A stretch of DNA of 64,000 nucleotides from Ctena decussata (GCA_963989385.1 OZ022509.1:48686271-48750270), one strand, 5' to 3'. Counted from the stretch's first letter, positions 21,115 through 33,244 are shown. The notes: generated by a model not told the origin, from the sequence alone. Program-made: numbers and translations.

Positions 21115-23445
21115 AATTGTCATCTCCGTTACCGTCGTTACGAACTTTTTTTCTGTTTCAACTCAAGTTGTGGATGAAATATATGTAAAATTATTCGATA
21201 TGAAGAAAGAGTCCACATTTGTTTACTGCATAAATGTAGAGGAAATAAAAGCAGAATATTATTTACCATACTATATTTGAATTCGATCCACAAAATCAGT
21301 AATAGTACAATAGCAGACCAGTTTTTGCTGTCCAAAATTGTAAATGCTGCACATATGAAATTAATCTAAATTTCAAATTCAACATAATGATAATAATTGT
21401 ATATAAAAATAAGAAAAAAATCCGTTTCTGCTCAGCTGTCTGGTATATTTAGCATTTTACCTCATGTAACGGAGATGACTTTGTGTAACGGTGTGGACAC
21501 AGTGTAACGGAGTTGACAATTTCATGCATACCTTTTCACAAATCCTACATTTTTATTTTAATTCCTTTTATTTATTACACCCTACTGACTTTTGTATAAA
21601 TGTTATTTACAATTTCTAACAAACTGAGCCTATGGGGAAAAAATGGGGAAAAAAATCAGTGATTTATCTTGCAAAAAATCACTGGGTGGAATTCAACGAC
21701 GCAGATTTTATGTTTGGTTGGCCTAAGCCTGTTTTCGGTAATTTTGTGTATAACAATTGCATGAAATACACAAACGTATAGGCAGCAGTCAAAAATATTC
21801 ACAGGATTGTTCATTACAATGGCGAAATTTTGGAAGACTCTAAAGGAAACATTAAGACTTACCTTGTTGCTTTCTTTTTTATATACTGCAACACCCCCTC
21901 GCGAGGATTGCGTGTAGGTGGATTGCGTCGTAAACCCACGGTACAAAAAGTGTAAGAAAAAAGAACAAAATAAAAGGTAATAGAGTTAAAAGTCTGTACA
22001 AGAATTAAAATCAGGTTGAAAACAGATTTTGTTGAGTTAGAACATGTGATGGTCAAGTGACCGCACTGCCACACTATCAGTCCATTATGAACTGATCCAG
22101 TGTAGACAGTGTCACTACAGAACTAGGTAATCTGTTCCAATACACAATGACTGCAGGGAAGAACGAGTATTTATAATAATTCACGGATGTGTGTATCTGA
22201 CGCAGTGCGAGGGGGTGGCTATGTCGTGGTATTCTAAGGGGCTGTTCATAGTATGGTAGTAAAGGAGTGGAAACAAGAAGTATACGATTTTAAAAAGCAT
22301 TATCACTCTTGCATCTGCTGTCCTCTGTTCAAGTGTTCTTAAGCCAAGTTGATTTTTCATTTTAGTAACGCTAGCATGAAAAGAATATGAATTTTGTTCA
22401 TCTAATTGCTCTTCTCTGAACCATTTCGACTTTGTTAAAATCTTTTTTCTTGTTAGAACTAAATGGCTCTGCTCAAGTGTGTGGATCGTTGAGTAATATT
22501 TCACTTTTTGTCGGTTGTTGTCCGTAAAGAAATCACTCGTCCTATGTGCTCGTGTTATAGTCCACTTAGCAACTGACCTTCAAATAGTGAATTAGTACTT
22601 AACAATTAACTGCTAGAGATGAACTTTATATTAATTTACCTGACTATTTTGTGGTTTTCGAAATACGAGGGAAGAAATGCTCACAAAGAACAATTAAACA
22701 ATTCAGTTTTATTTCATGTTTTCATTTTAACAGTTTGGTTGATTTAAATGATTTAGTTCAGTAAAGGTAACTGAGTTACCACCTGTTTGGGAAAGAGCTA
22801 CTGGCTCGGCTTAGCACCTGCGATTTTGTTGTCTGTTTGCATGTGTATGTCAACATTTCCCTTTGATGTGTGGAATGTTTGGGACCGGATTCAGTCGGTT
22901 CTCAAGTTTATATACTCACTCAATTAACTTAATAAATAAGAATATCTATGCAAATATACATTTGTAAGAAGTACATCAGTTGTGAGCTGTCGTCTGGAAA
23001 CCAAGAAGACTGCAAAGTCAACTCCGTTACGAATGCGTCTACTCCGTTACAAAATTCGTAATGGAGTTGACCGTAGCAGAGTTGACATTTAGACACACTT
23101 CGCCATGTAGTTTCCTTTTTCGGGAGCGTCACTGTAAACAAAAGCCCTGACGCATTTCTCAATGCGATTATTATACCCTGTGTCGCACTGTTTTCAAATT
23201 ACTGTAGAAAGTTTCTATGATAAAGCATGAACGGAGTTGACCACGTATTAATATACGCATGAAAATAATCACCTACCAGCAAGTTTTTCACTGACATTCA
23301 TGTTAGTGTCCTCGCTGCTGTCTTCATTCTTAGTTTTCGCGCCGCAAAACTTGAACATAAACGTCATCACTTTTTGCATACCAAGGGGCATAACCGTAGC
23401 TCAGCCAAAACTATCTGTCGTAACGGAGTTGACATAGAACGCTGG
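21115..23445. repeat. Scattered GTAACGGAGTTGAC motifs in both orientations
   Basis: GTAACGGAGTTGAC or one- to two-base variants occur near 21469, 21489, 21507, 23060, 23232 and 23430 on plus, and in reverse near 21116, 23018 and 23038. The clusters at both ends of 2.3 kb resemble subterminal transposase-binding repeats. No transposase was found between them. Confidence 0.6.
22077..22504 (-). pseudogene. LINE reverse-transcriptase protein, C-terminal end
   Basis: On the minus strand the frame contains GLRTLEQRTADARVIMLFKI, then after one frameshift near 22190 YYKYSFFPAVIVYWNRLPSS and a stop at 22077-22079. This is the typical C-terminal region of CR1/Jockey-type non-LTR retrotransposon proteins (L-x-x-R-R-x-x-A-R-x-x-M-x-Y-K-I, then an aromatic SFF-R-T-I-x-x-WN-x-LP block). 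The following 200 bp (21860-22076) is probably its 3' UTR. Catalytic RT motifs lie upstream and are missing. Confidence 0.8.
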
Positions 23446-25287
23446 GACATATTTTACGGATTTGATAAATCGCAAAGACAAAGATAGGTGTAGATTTACT
23501 GGGGTGTTTTGGGTTTAATTGCATGATAACTAAATTTTAACAGCAAAACGTGGTCTCAATGGACAGTTATTCGGATAAAAATACGACAAAACATCCTGCA
23601 ACCGTGTAATCGGGACACCATGATGGTGCACATGTGGGGAACCTTTTTTCACTAGATTTGTAGGACGATGCGGCCCATTTACAGACGTGTTGTAGGTAAA
23701 TGGAAAACCTAAAAAGATTAAATGTATTTTGCTTATTTTGTGATAAATACTGAAGGGACATCGATATGCACGTTAATTTTGGAATGACTGATCTCAACCC
23801 CTTGAAAGATTTGTTTGAAACTTTGGTCCAATGTTTGCCTTATCGAGACGATGTGCAGAACTCATACTTCAATGATGTCCGACAAAGGTCAAGGCCACAC
23901 TTAGAGGTCAAAGGTCAAACAGTAAATTTTTGTGTCCGCTCCATATCTTGAAAACCGTTTAAGATTTCTTCACGAAAGTTTGTACAAATATAAAGCACAA
24001 TCAGACGATGTGCAGAGAAAAAGAACCATAAACCTATTTTCATTTTTGACGGCATTATGTCCCTTTGTATTTTTTATACACTAATTTCATATAAGCTTCG
24101 TGTCCGCTCCATATCTCCAAAACCGTTTAAGATTTCTTCATGAAAATTTGTATAATTATAAAGCACCATCAGACGATGTGCAGAGAAAAAGGACCATAAC
24201 CCTACTTTCACATTTAACAAAATTACGTCCCTTTGTATTTTTCGTATAGTAATTTTATATAAGCTTTGTGCCCGCTCCATATCTCTAAAAAAGTTTAAGA
24301 TTTCTTCATGAAAGCTTGTATAAATATAAAGCACTATCAGACGATGTGCAGAGAAAAAGAACCATAAACCTATTTTCATTTTAGACGGAATTATGTCCCA
24401 TTTTATTTTTCATATAGTAATTTCACATAACTTTCGTGTCCGCTCCATATCTCGAAAACCGTATAAGATTTCTTCATGAAAATATGAATACATATAAAGC
24501 ACCATCAGATGATGTGCAGGGAAAAAGAACCATAACCCTACTTTCATTTTTAACAAAATTACGCCCCTTGTATTTTTCGTATTGTAATTTGGTATTAAAT
24601 TCGTGTTCACTCCATAATTATCTCCTTAACCTCTTGAAAGATTTTTTTTGAAACTTGAGTTCAATGTTTACCTTATCGAGGCAACTTGCAGAACTTGTAT
24701 TTCAACAATGTCCGACTAAGGTCAAGGTCACGCTTAGAGGTCAAAGTTCAAAAGGTGACATTATTTGTCAGCTCCATATCTCAAAAACGGTATAAGATTT
24801 CTTCATAAAAGTTTATACAAATATGAAGCATCATCAGACATTGTGCAGAGAAAAAGAACCATAAACCTTCTTTCAGTTTTGACGGAATTATGCACCATTG
24901 TATTTTTCAAATAGTAATTTCGTGTCTGCTCCATATCTTGAAAACCGTTTAAGATTTCTTCATGAAAGTTTGTAAAATATCAGACAATATGCAGAGAACA
25001 AGAACCATGACCCTGTGACTTTCAGTTCTGGTGGAATTATGCCCCTTTGTAATTTTTGTCTAGGAATTTCATATTAGCTTCGATTGTTTTGTAGTTTTAT
25101 ATCTGCCTTATTATTGAAGATTTAAGCTAATGACAAAAGTTCTGTCATCTCTTGTTGTCTTTCCAACTTTAAGCCCCAACGGGCGTATATTGCCCCGCTC
25201 AGCGGAGCTTTTGTTCTTATAGTAATTTCATATAAGCTTCGTGTCCACTCCATATCTGGAAAATTGTTTAAGATTTCTTCATGAAAG

Positions 25288-25398
25288 TGTGTTTACATAT
25301 AATATTTCAACAATGAGTGTGTTTACATATAATATTTCAACAATTTACATATAATATTTCAACAATGAGTGTGTTTACATATAATATTTCAACAATGT
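25288..25398 (+). repeat. Minisatellite within the composite array
   Basis: Four head-to-tail copies of about 30 bp: GTGTGTTTACATATAATATT followed by TCAACAATGA; one copy lacks the first bases. Confidence 0.95.
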
Positions 25399-26711
25399 CC
25401 GACTAAGGTCAAGGTCACGCTTAGAGGTCAAAGTTCAAAAGGTGACATTATTTGTCAGCTCCATATCTCAAAAACGGTATAAGATTTCTTCATAAAAGTT
25501 TATACAAATATGAAGCATCATCAGACATTGTGCAGAGAAAAAGAACCATAAACCTTCTTTCAGTTTTGACGGAATTATGCACCATTGTATTTTTCAAATA
25601 GTAATTCCGTGTCTGCTCCATATCTTGAAAACCGTTTAAGATTTCTTCATGAAAGTTTGTACAAATATCAGACAGTATGCAGAGGACAAGAACCATGACC
25701 CTGCGACTTTCAGTTCTGGTGGAATTATGCCCCTTTGTAATTTTTGTCTAGGAATTTCATATTAGCTTCGATTGTTTTGTAGTTTTATATCTGCCTTATT
25801 ATTGAAGATTTAAGCTAATGACAAAAGTTCTGTCATCTCTTGTTGTCTTTCCACTTTTAAGCCCCAACGGGCGTATATTGCCCCGCTCAGCGGAGCTCTT
25901 GTTCTTATGGTAATTTCATATAAGCTTCGTGTCCACTCCATATCTGGAAAATTGTTTAAGATTTCTTCATGAAAGTTTGTTTACATATAAAGCACTATCA
26001 GATGATGTGCAGAGAGAAATAACCATAACCCTACTTTCATTATTTTATAATAAACTTACACCCCAATATATTTTTAGCATCGTAATTTTGTATTAAATTT
26101 GTGTCCACTCCATATCTCCTTAACCCTTTGAAAGATGTTTTTGAAACTTGAGTCAAATGTTCATCTTGTAGAGGCATGGTGCAGAACTCGTATTCCAACA
26201 ATGTTCGACAAAGGTCAAGGTCACACTCTAAGGTCAAATGTCAAAAGGTAACATTATTTTTCCGCTCTATATCTCGAAAACCGTATAAGATTTCTTCATA
26301 AAAGTTTATACAAATATGAAGCATCATCAGACAATGTGCAGAGAAAAAGGATTATAAACCTACTTTCGGTTTTGACGGAATTATGCAGCTTTGTATTTTT
26401 CATATAGTAATTTCATATTAGCTTTGTGCCTGCTCCATATCTTGAAAACTATTTAAGATTTCTTGACGAAAGTTTGTACAAATATCAGACGATATTAAGA
26501 GAAAAAGAACCATAACCGAACTTCCATTTATGATGGAATTATGCCCTATGTAATTTTTGTCTAAGAATTTCATATTAGCTTTGTTTGTTTCGTGGTTTTA
26601 TATCTGCCTTATTATTGAAGATTTAAGCTACTGACAAAGTTCTGTCATCTCGTTTTCTTTCCAACTTTAAGCCCCAACGGGCGTATATTGCCCCGCTCAG
26701 CGAAGCTCTTG

Positions 26712-27560
26712 TCCAGATTGTAGTTTCTAAACACTGTGATCAATTGAATTATATTTATATATCATAATAGATATTGTCCTTAATGTTATTCAGCACCATC
26801 CCCACCGCTGGACTTAATCTATAGGTCAAGGTCATAGACTTAGAACGTTCATGTTAAAGTTTTGCGTTAAAGATTTTTTTAAGATGCCCTTTGATTGATT
26901 TGAATTATATTTGGTATAATGAGAGATAATAGTCTGAGAATATTGTTCTACAGCATCCCCACCCCTGCACATGAGCTATAGGTCAACGTCACAGACTTAG
27001 CACTTACTGGTAGAAAGATTAATCAATTATGATCGATGTTCAGTCATATTTTTGGTCAAATTTTCAATAATCATTTTCATATTCCGGAATTAATTACATT
27101 GGAAATATAAAAGAAGACAAAAACACAAACAAAATCAAAGGACCATAACATTTTGTGTCTTAATATTTTCAATTTGCAGTGTCACAAAAACTGAGGTCTA
27201 ACACCTGTAGTACTAACAAACTTTTATATGCACCGAAATAAATATGTAGCTTTATATAGCAACATTTTGCAGCGATTAAATAATCGATAATCAACCAATT
27301 ATCGATTCTGAAATTTCGGCCAATTCCTAACAATTTGTTAAAGATTTATGTTAAAGTTTCTTTTAGATGCCAAAGTTTCTAAACCCTTTCATCAAATTAT
27401 TCAATGAATTATATTTGGTTTGATGATAGATATTGGTTAGAAGTTTTATTGAACTGCATTCCGTTTGGTCAAGGTCACAGACTTGGAAATTTGTTGTTAA
27501 AGTTATACTATGAAGTGTTTTTTTAAGATCTCATCAGCACACTCAACTTAATTTTTGGAT
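26712..27560 (+). repeat. Diverged tandem array remnant
   Basis: Related segments near 26745, 26895 and 27395 share GAATTATATTTGGT, CAGCATCCCCAC and AGGTCAAGGTCA/CACAGACTTAG words with about 150-175 bp spacing. It looks like an old minisatellite core without recognisable ends. No gene was seen. Confidence 0.5.
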
Positions 27561-27619
27561 GCATAAGAACACTTAGTATCATTAACTGAACTTAAAAGCT
27601 CAGACTAGTAAAGACTAAC

Positions 27620-28084
27620 AAGTGTATGTTGCCTTCGTTTCCGCGGTGTCGAATGCCAGACCGGTGTTTACACAGACATACTTACGGACCATCTTACTTA
27701 TTATTCCTGGGACTTACACACTCGCTAAATCCCCGACCAAAGTAGCTTCGTCAGAGGACAAGTGCTTGAGCTGGACGATGGCGGCGACGGGCAGGATGGA
27801 CAGGGATATATGGTGACAGGCACTGCCAAATGTCCTAGAAAGGACAGGCAGTCACACAACTCCACGTTGTGTACGTTGCCTTCGTTTTCGCGGTGTCGAA
27901 TGCCAGACCGGTGACGGTGTTAACACAGACATAATTAAGAACAATCTTACTTAGTTACTTACCTACTAACTATTCCTGGGACTTACACACTCGCTGAATC
28001 CCCGACCAAAGTAGCTTCGTCAGAGGACGAAGTGCTCGAGCCGGACGATGGCGGCGAGGGACAGGATGGACAGAGATATATGGG
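27620..28084 (+). repeat. Tandem duplication of about 247 bp with an acidic coding-like stretch
   Basis: Copies start near 27628 and 27875 (GTTGCCTTCGTTT.CGCGGTG). In the second copy one frame reads ESPTKVASSEDEVLEPDDGG, GC-richer than its surroundings. It may be a duplicated exon or gene fragment. No domain was recognised and splice sites are not obvious. Confidence 0.4.
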
Positions 28085-28860
28085 TTCTCGCCAATTACGC
28101 ATCAGAAGACACTAATATTTGTGCATGGCAGGGGCGACATAGCTTCCTGCGGAGTTTTTGTTTTCCTTCTTACTTTCACCATTGCGCGAGAATAGGTGCC
28201 GTACGGCATGTGTCTGTCTACAGCAAACACTCAAGGTTGGTTGGGTGCTTGCTTGGGGTTTAACGGCCGTTTGAGACTGTTTTTCAGTCTATATCGAGCC
28301 GTCTCCCAGAGAGTGGGAGAGAAGAGAAAAGATAGATGAGAGAAAAAACTGCTAAAGCAACCCCTACCGCTCCTCCTGCAAGCACAACAGGCCCTGGCCC
28401 TGCCTCAGCCTGATATCAGTAGGACGCCCCAGTGCCAAAAGTTCATGGCATATTTGTTCCACCTAACCACCCTGCAAACACTCTTCAAAGTCTTACATTT
28501 GCAGGTTCATAAGGATTCATAAAGAGATGGGTAGAACAAGGAAAACTTTGAGCAGATGGTGCGTATACGCTTTTTGTTTTGTGTCTTCATTTGTTCGAAT
28601 GTATGCCGTCACGGAGGACCAGATAATTTTAAAACTGATGATATCGTTTTTCGACGCAAACGTCATCAACAATGCAACGTTAGGTCAAAGGGTAGAAGTA
28701 CTAAATTTCATATTGTGACGTCAAACATATGAATTTATCAAAAAGAAAGGTACCACTGAAAAGGTAAAATATTGCTTTATCAAGAAATGCTAAAAAGTAA
28801 AAATGAGAAAATTTGCCCTGAAGGGCCCTTTTGCTGCGTTGCGCATCATATGATATCACA
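28085..28860 (+). repeat. Segmental duplication, copy 2 (partner 16543-17400)
   Basis: Co-linear with copy 1, including the Helentron-like 3' remnant (TTCCTGCGGAGTTTTTG), SINE-1 and the downstream GGTGCGTATACGCTTTTTG block. Confidence 0.85.
28233..28473 (-). mobile_element. SINE-1 copy e
   Basis: Minus orientation, flanked by GCAAACACTC at 28223-28232 and 28474-28483. The identical site and duplication in copy a show that one insertion was later copied by segmental duplication. Confidence 0.8.
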
Positions 28861-29165
28861 ATTTATATTTTTGATTGAACAATATTTTCGTGAGAAAATA
28901 TGCGCATGATTAATGACTGATATTATTATCTGAACGAATAGGTCATCAGGGTAAAGCGTACAATAACTCGTCAGTAAGGAATACAGTTGTCTGACCAGGC
29001 ACGATAGTAATGAGCACTGCTGTATCTGCAACTTTTCATCCGTTTGACTTAGCTTGTAAACAGTAACAATATCAAGTATATGTTCATGTCAAAAGATAAC
29101 TCTAAATTACTTTAAAACAATGCAAATTGCATAGTTACTTACTTTCAGACATACAGCGGCTCTGT

Positions 29166-29198
<33 letters not shown>

Positions 29199-29346
29199 GC
29201 TCAACTTCCAAATTTCACACTGGGTTGGAAAGGAGTTTAATATTAAACTCATGAAATTATTTTTAGCATAGTAATAGGATTTTATTTTTTACCTGTATAG
29301 AGTTTACCGAAGCAGAACAATTATAAATGATGCAGTATATGCAGGA
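28861..29346. other. Intergenic with a 30-base T run
   Basis: The T run at 29168-29197 is followed by TTGGCTCAACTTCC. Nothing else was recognised. Confidence 0.5.
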
Positions 29347-30200
29347 TTAAAAGTCAAAACATACCGATTTCCGACTACACGTTATAAACGAATGTTTGTC
29401 ATCTCGAATACACACCAGATATATCCGGCGTATGGTACAGTCAGTTCGGATACTGTGCCCTTGGCAAAGGTGAATTGTTGTTGCCCAGTCCAGTCTTAAG
29501 GAATTTGTTTCCTGATACAATGGTGGCACCTACAGTCAACCTTTCTTGACTCGGGTACAAGTGGTATCACTTTTGGGTCCTCTTTAATGAAAGGTGGACC
29601 CGTGTAGATATGGAAGCTGACCATCACCACATCTGGAAAGCAGTCGAGTGGTCTGCGTCCACTCTGGTAAACTATACGTCAACCACTTTTCCACTTGCAC
29701 CAAATCCAGCAGGGATATTCAGATTGCAAGTTCGGATCACTCGGATCACTTTTGCAGAGTTACACAAGTACACTGTTTGCAGTAGGCCTCCAGCTTTTTC
29801 ACTGTCACCAGATTTTGAATGTGGGCCTTTTGATGTGGCTTTTATTTTTGCAACAGGATAGTGTTGGTTAGTCTTAAGCAACTGCTCTTTATTTTGCTTC
29901 CACTCCTGTTCATAAGATGGAAACACAAACAAGCCACAGCTTTCCATTTGACTTAAAAGGCTTTCACCATCTTTTGATTTAAGTCTATTCCGTTGAAACT
30001 GCTGCGGCCAAGAGGCTTGTTTTGGTTGGCTTATATTATCGCAATGCCAGAAGGACACTGCGGATTAACTGTTCATCATCCGCTTGCTTAACACTGCGTT
30101 GAAGGTTGACAACGGTTTCAAACTCCTTCCAGACTAGAACTCACAGTCTTTGTCTTTCAATGCTGCGTCAACTAAAATATCTGCGCAACCGACACGAGAC
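29347..30200 (-). pseudogene. Pif1-like helicase relic, copy 1 (C-terminal half)
   Basis: Minus-strand frames align in order to a Pif1-type SF1B helicase. First comes VWKEFETVVNLQRSVKQ with DEQLIRSVLLALR (about 30060-30150). Then QASWPQQFQRN, GLFVFPSYEQEW, GGLLQTVYLCNSAKV and TCNLNIPAGFGASGKVVDI (29675-30058). Then, after a 1-base shift, PDVVMVSFHIYTGPPF, IPLVPESRKVDCRCHHC and KQIP. After another shift comes LRLDWATTIHLCQG (29347-29530), the motif V region. The P-loop, GDxxQLPPV and motif VI are absent. At least three frame changes make this a pseudogene. The Cys-rich DCRCHHC insertion before motif V seems peculiar to this family; whether it is a host gene family or a mobile-element helicase is open. 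Confidence 0.75.
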
Positions 30201-30529
30201 CCGTCTGAAAAATAAAGCCAGCAAGAAAAACAAAAAGCAGTAAAGAAGACAGACAATTAGTTCAAATTGTTCGTGTTTCCCTTTTGAAAAACCACAACAC
30301 AAATAAGAACACTTCTGCAAAGACTCCTGGTCCCAAACTATGGGGAAAGGAGAGATCTGTACCTGATACAGAAAGGCAGCCGAACGGATCTGACGATTCA
30401 GTTAGATAGCACAATAGGTGGTCATTTTGGAGACATGGATGCAGAGGAATCTCGGCCCAGTCTGCCAAAAGGAACACTTACTTAATCGTATTTGCTCCAA
30501 GATTTTATTAATATATTGAATTTAAATAA
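30201..30529. other. Flank of Pif1 copy 1
   Basis: A minus-strand open frame at 30262-30477 has no recognisable motif. An acceptor-like TTTATTTTTCAG lies near 30205-30216 on the minus strand. Confidence 0.3.
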
Positions 30530-30745
30530 ATGAAAAATAGAATTATTCAGTGGCATTGTAGAGGCTTAAAAGCCAATTATGAAGAAATATCGCACCTTCT
30601 CTATGAAAGGTATGCGGAAAGGGAACTTAGAAAAGATCAGATGGCGCAGCTAGAAAAAGAAGGGGAAGTTGAGTTGGCTGTTGTTGCGCAGTTAGAAAAA
30701 GATAGGGAAGTTGAGTTGGCTAAGGTTGCGCAGTCAGAAAAGTAA
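30530..30745 (+). pseudogene. LINE endonuclease N-terminus fused to a short coiled-coil repeat
   Basis: ATG at 30530 gives MKNRIIQWHCRGLKANYEEI (30530-30607), which fits the first strand of an APE-type LINE endonuclease (the usual I-x-Q-W-N-C-R-G start, here H for N). The frame then switches character to MAQLEKEGEVELAVV and AQLEKDREVELAKV, a 39-bp direct repeat encoding heptad-like charged sequence, and stops at 30743-30745. The junction near 30608 is probably a truncation or rearrangement. Confidence 0.5.
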
Positions 30746-30750
30746 AGGGA

Positions 30751-31608
30751 AGTTTGGTTAAGTGCCCACCGACGAAAGATCAGCCTGCGCAGTCTGATCA
30801 GTCTTCGATTGGCGCTTGACTAAAGCTTATAGCCTTGGCTATCCATCAAGCGGCCACCAAATAAGTTTAGATCCCTTTAAGAGCAAAGAAAACATTCATA
30901 AGTAAGAAGTTGTGCCATACCGCGGTTTCGGCTATTCAAGCCTCATCAGTGACCCTTTAAATCTGGCACAAGGAGCCAGAGGAAAAAAACAGTAAATTTG
31001 CAGTTTTAACATGGCAGTCGGTAGTAAATAATAATAAAAGTTTAGATCCTTTAAGAGCAAAGAAAACATTCATAAGTAAGAAGTTGGGCCATACCGCGGT
31101 TTCGGCTATTCAAGCCTCATCAGTGACCCTTTAAATCTGGCACAAGGAGCCAGAGGAAAAAAACAGTAAATTTGCAGTTTTAACATGGCAGTCGTCTCAA
31201 AGACTGATATAAGTCGAAAAATACCAAAATATTTCAAATTTGTTTAGAAAATGAATCTAAACGTATGATCATTTCTGACTTCTCAGAATATATTCCATGA
31301 TCTCAAAGGACCAAAAGGAAAATATAATCTGCACTATAGATGAGTGCGGGGGAGACTTTTTACGGCCGCCACACGGCACAACATCCAGCTGCAGTGATAG
31401 TAAATAATAATAAAAGTTTAGATCCTTTAAGAGCAAAGAAAACATTCATAAGTAAGAACTTGGGCCATACCGCGGTTTCGGCTATTCAAGCCTCATCAGT
31501 GACCCTTTAAATCTGGCACAAGACTAGGATCAGACTTCGTGGATGCACATGCTGATCTAAGTGTTCGCCGGGCGCACATGTAGTTTGTTGGTTTTTTCGT
31601 GAGCTAAG
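30751..31608. repeat. Split FB1-like ends enclosing a triplicated segment
   Basis: FB1-like words (GATCAGCCTGCGCAGTCTGA near 30778 and GCCGGGCGCACATGTAGTTT near 31566) mark the two ends. Inside, a segment beginning GTTTAGATCC and containing GCCATACCGCGGTTTCGGCT occurs near 30866, 31040 and 31413. The third copy is shortened where the FB1-like right end begins. Confidence 0.65.
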
Positions 31609-31779
31609 TAATATTATAGAAACAGATTCCATTACATTCAAGTTGGTTTGACTTACACTTGGAGAAAGGGAGACATCAATGACGTTTGTGTTCCTTCCTC
31701 AGCTTCAGGCAAAGCGGACCTTAACTAAATGTAAATTTATATAAAAAAGGGAAGTATGAAAATCGTGGGGTAATTTTGA

Positions 31780-32190
31780 AGTCTTCTGATGGTCAATTCC
31801 ATGTTTGTGCTGCATAACATCTTATACTGGTTGAAGAATTTTGTTAAAAACATTGCTTTTATCACCGCCGGGGTCACAAACCGATATCAGATATTGGATG
31901 AGGATAGTTCTAAATCCATCGTTTTAAACAGTACGAACATCTTTCTTTGGTCCACATATGGAAGCGGTCAGAGCTAGGAGACTACTCATTACAATAGTTC
32001 GTGAACGGTTGGTAGCCGACTCGAAGATGTTGAGCCAGGTGCACAATTCGGCGTCTAACATATCCTGCCAAGGGATTTTAATATTAAAACCTTTCTTGTA
32101 AATTTCCAGTAAGTCTTTTTCATACACACTTTGCTGCCTTCTTGTTTTGTGACCAACGCTGTTGTTTCCAATGATTGTGACGTTAAGCCA
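31780..32190 (-). pseudogene. P-loop protein relic of an unidentified multicopy family
   Basis: The minus frame reads YEKDLLEIYKKGFNIKIPWQ, then ATNRSRTIVMSSLLALTAS with ICGPKKDVRTV. After a TAA (31924-31926) it continues in the same frame as FRTILIQYLISVCDPGGDKS and NVFNKILQPV, then a second TAA (31822-31824). The CDPGGDKS segment has the look of a degraded Walker A (a G replaced by D), and a 'LxPxTxxICGP' lead is common before such a P-loop. Two in-frame stops in otherwise uniform coding sequence indicate a pseudogene. The enzyme class is unknown. Confidence 0.5.
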
Positions 32191-32326
32191 AACATGACCT
32201 TCGGCGTCAAAAAGAATTAAACGTCAACATTCTATTTTATGTTTTGTTAAATGGCATGTAACGTAGCATGACAAGATTTAAACGTAACTGACGTTGCGGT
32301 ACGACAGCCACCGAGCAAAATTAATA

Positions 32327-32528
32327 ATGGCTTCCTTAAGGGACCCAAAATTATTGTCAGATGGAGAACGACTTGTGAAGTATATGCGGGACATTAACTT
32401 GTTTGAAAAATACAGAACAAGTGTGTGAGAAGTGCAGCAAGTCTATGCATCTTTCATTGAAAAGGAGCAAATGTGAAGAAGAGGAATGGCTATTTAGCAG
32501 TTGTTTACGTGTAACAACAGCTTACTAA
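32327..32528 (+). pseudogene. N-terminal fragment of a Merlin/ISXO2-like transposase
   Basis: ATG at 32327 opens MASLRDPKLLSDGERLVKYM with RDINLFEKYRT. After a one-base slip the frame continues CEKCSKSMHLSLKRSKCEEE with EWLFSSC and a stop at 32526-32528. A short helical lead followed by a C-x2-C zinc-ribbon half and a tryptophan is the start seen in ISXO2/IS1595-type (Merlin) transposases in invertebrates. The second ribbon half and the catalytic DDE core are missing. Confidence 0.5.
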
Positions 32529-33244
32529 CTAAGTAACTAACTAAATAAATAAAACAAAAATTGATCTAACGTTTCTAAGAAGACCAATAGAGACGATTTC
32601 TATCGAAGAACGAAAGAATCTCTTTGGTTAAAAGAACTTAGAAAAAGATTGCCATATGGCTTAAATACCATGACGGCGTAAAACATAAGACAGTGTGAGA
32701 TAGACAGGGGGCCTGTTGACATCCATGTATGATAACGATAGTGAATATTCTTCATACAAGTTATTAAAAAGATGAAAAAGATGTTGCATGAGAGCTCATG
32801 CATTATTGAACTGTTGTTCGAGTCGGGGAAAACGACAGAATGCGAGGCTTTGTCGAGCACATTGTCAGCCCCCCCCCCCCCCCCCAAAGAGATTAACAGA
32901 TTTAATAATACAGGGGCACGAATGCAAGATTCCATAAGTATGTAACAATGTAAATTTCCAATAACACTTGGTTTCCGAAATCAGGGTTAGCTGAAGAGGT
33001 CTGTTGAGCTTTGGTACCTTTATCGTTCATTTTCTGTTTGGTAACGTTTTCACGTATGGATGTCGTTACCTGTCTACGTATATCAAGTGTATCAAGCTGA
33101 CTGATCATAATTACTCAAAATGTGTTAAAATATTTCTCTTATGAAGAGGTCGAAAATTCAAACGCTAAAATCAATTAATGAATGTTTTAGTATATCAGAT
33201 GGTCACTTAATACAATGTACGTTTAGGCAACCAAGTAATGTTTT
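32529..33244. other. Intergenic
   Basis: A C run lies at 32871-32886. No gene or repeat was recognised. Confidence 0.4.

Larger units (their letters stand above)
20755..26712 (+). mobile_element. Large composite Helentron-like region with repeated 3' ends
   Basis: The 5' hairpin ATACGCCCGTCGAAGACGGG starts near 20862, followed by CCGTCCGTCTGTCC. Its inverse arm, ACGGGCGTATA, recurs three times (near 25180, 25867 and 26679). Each time it is followed by the palindrome CCCCGCTCAGCGGAGC (one with a change) and CTTTTGTT or CTCTTGT. Between 23766 and 26650 there are many roughly 165-bp units (CGTGTCCGCTCCATATCT...GATGTGCAGAGAAAAAG). A partial unit also lies upstream of the 5' end (20793-20860). 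The middle, 21100-23760, is other DNA including a LINE fragment. Confidence 0.75.

Noticed and set aside
32600..32935. 111-codon minus frame across a C run
   Set aside because: Poly-glycine from the C run and no conserved features.
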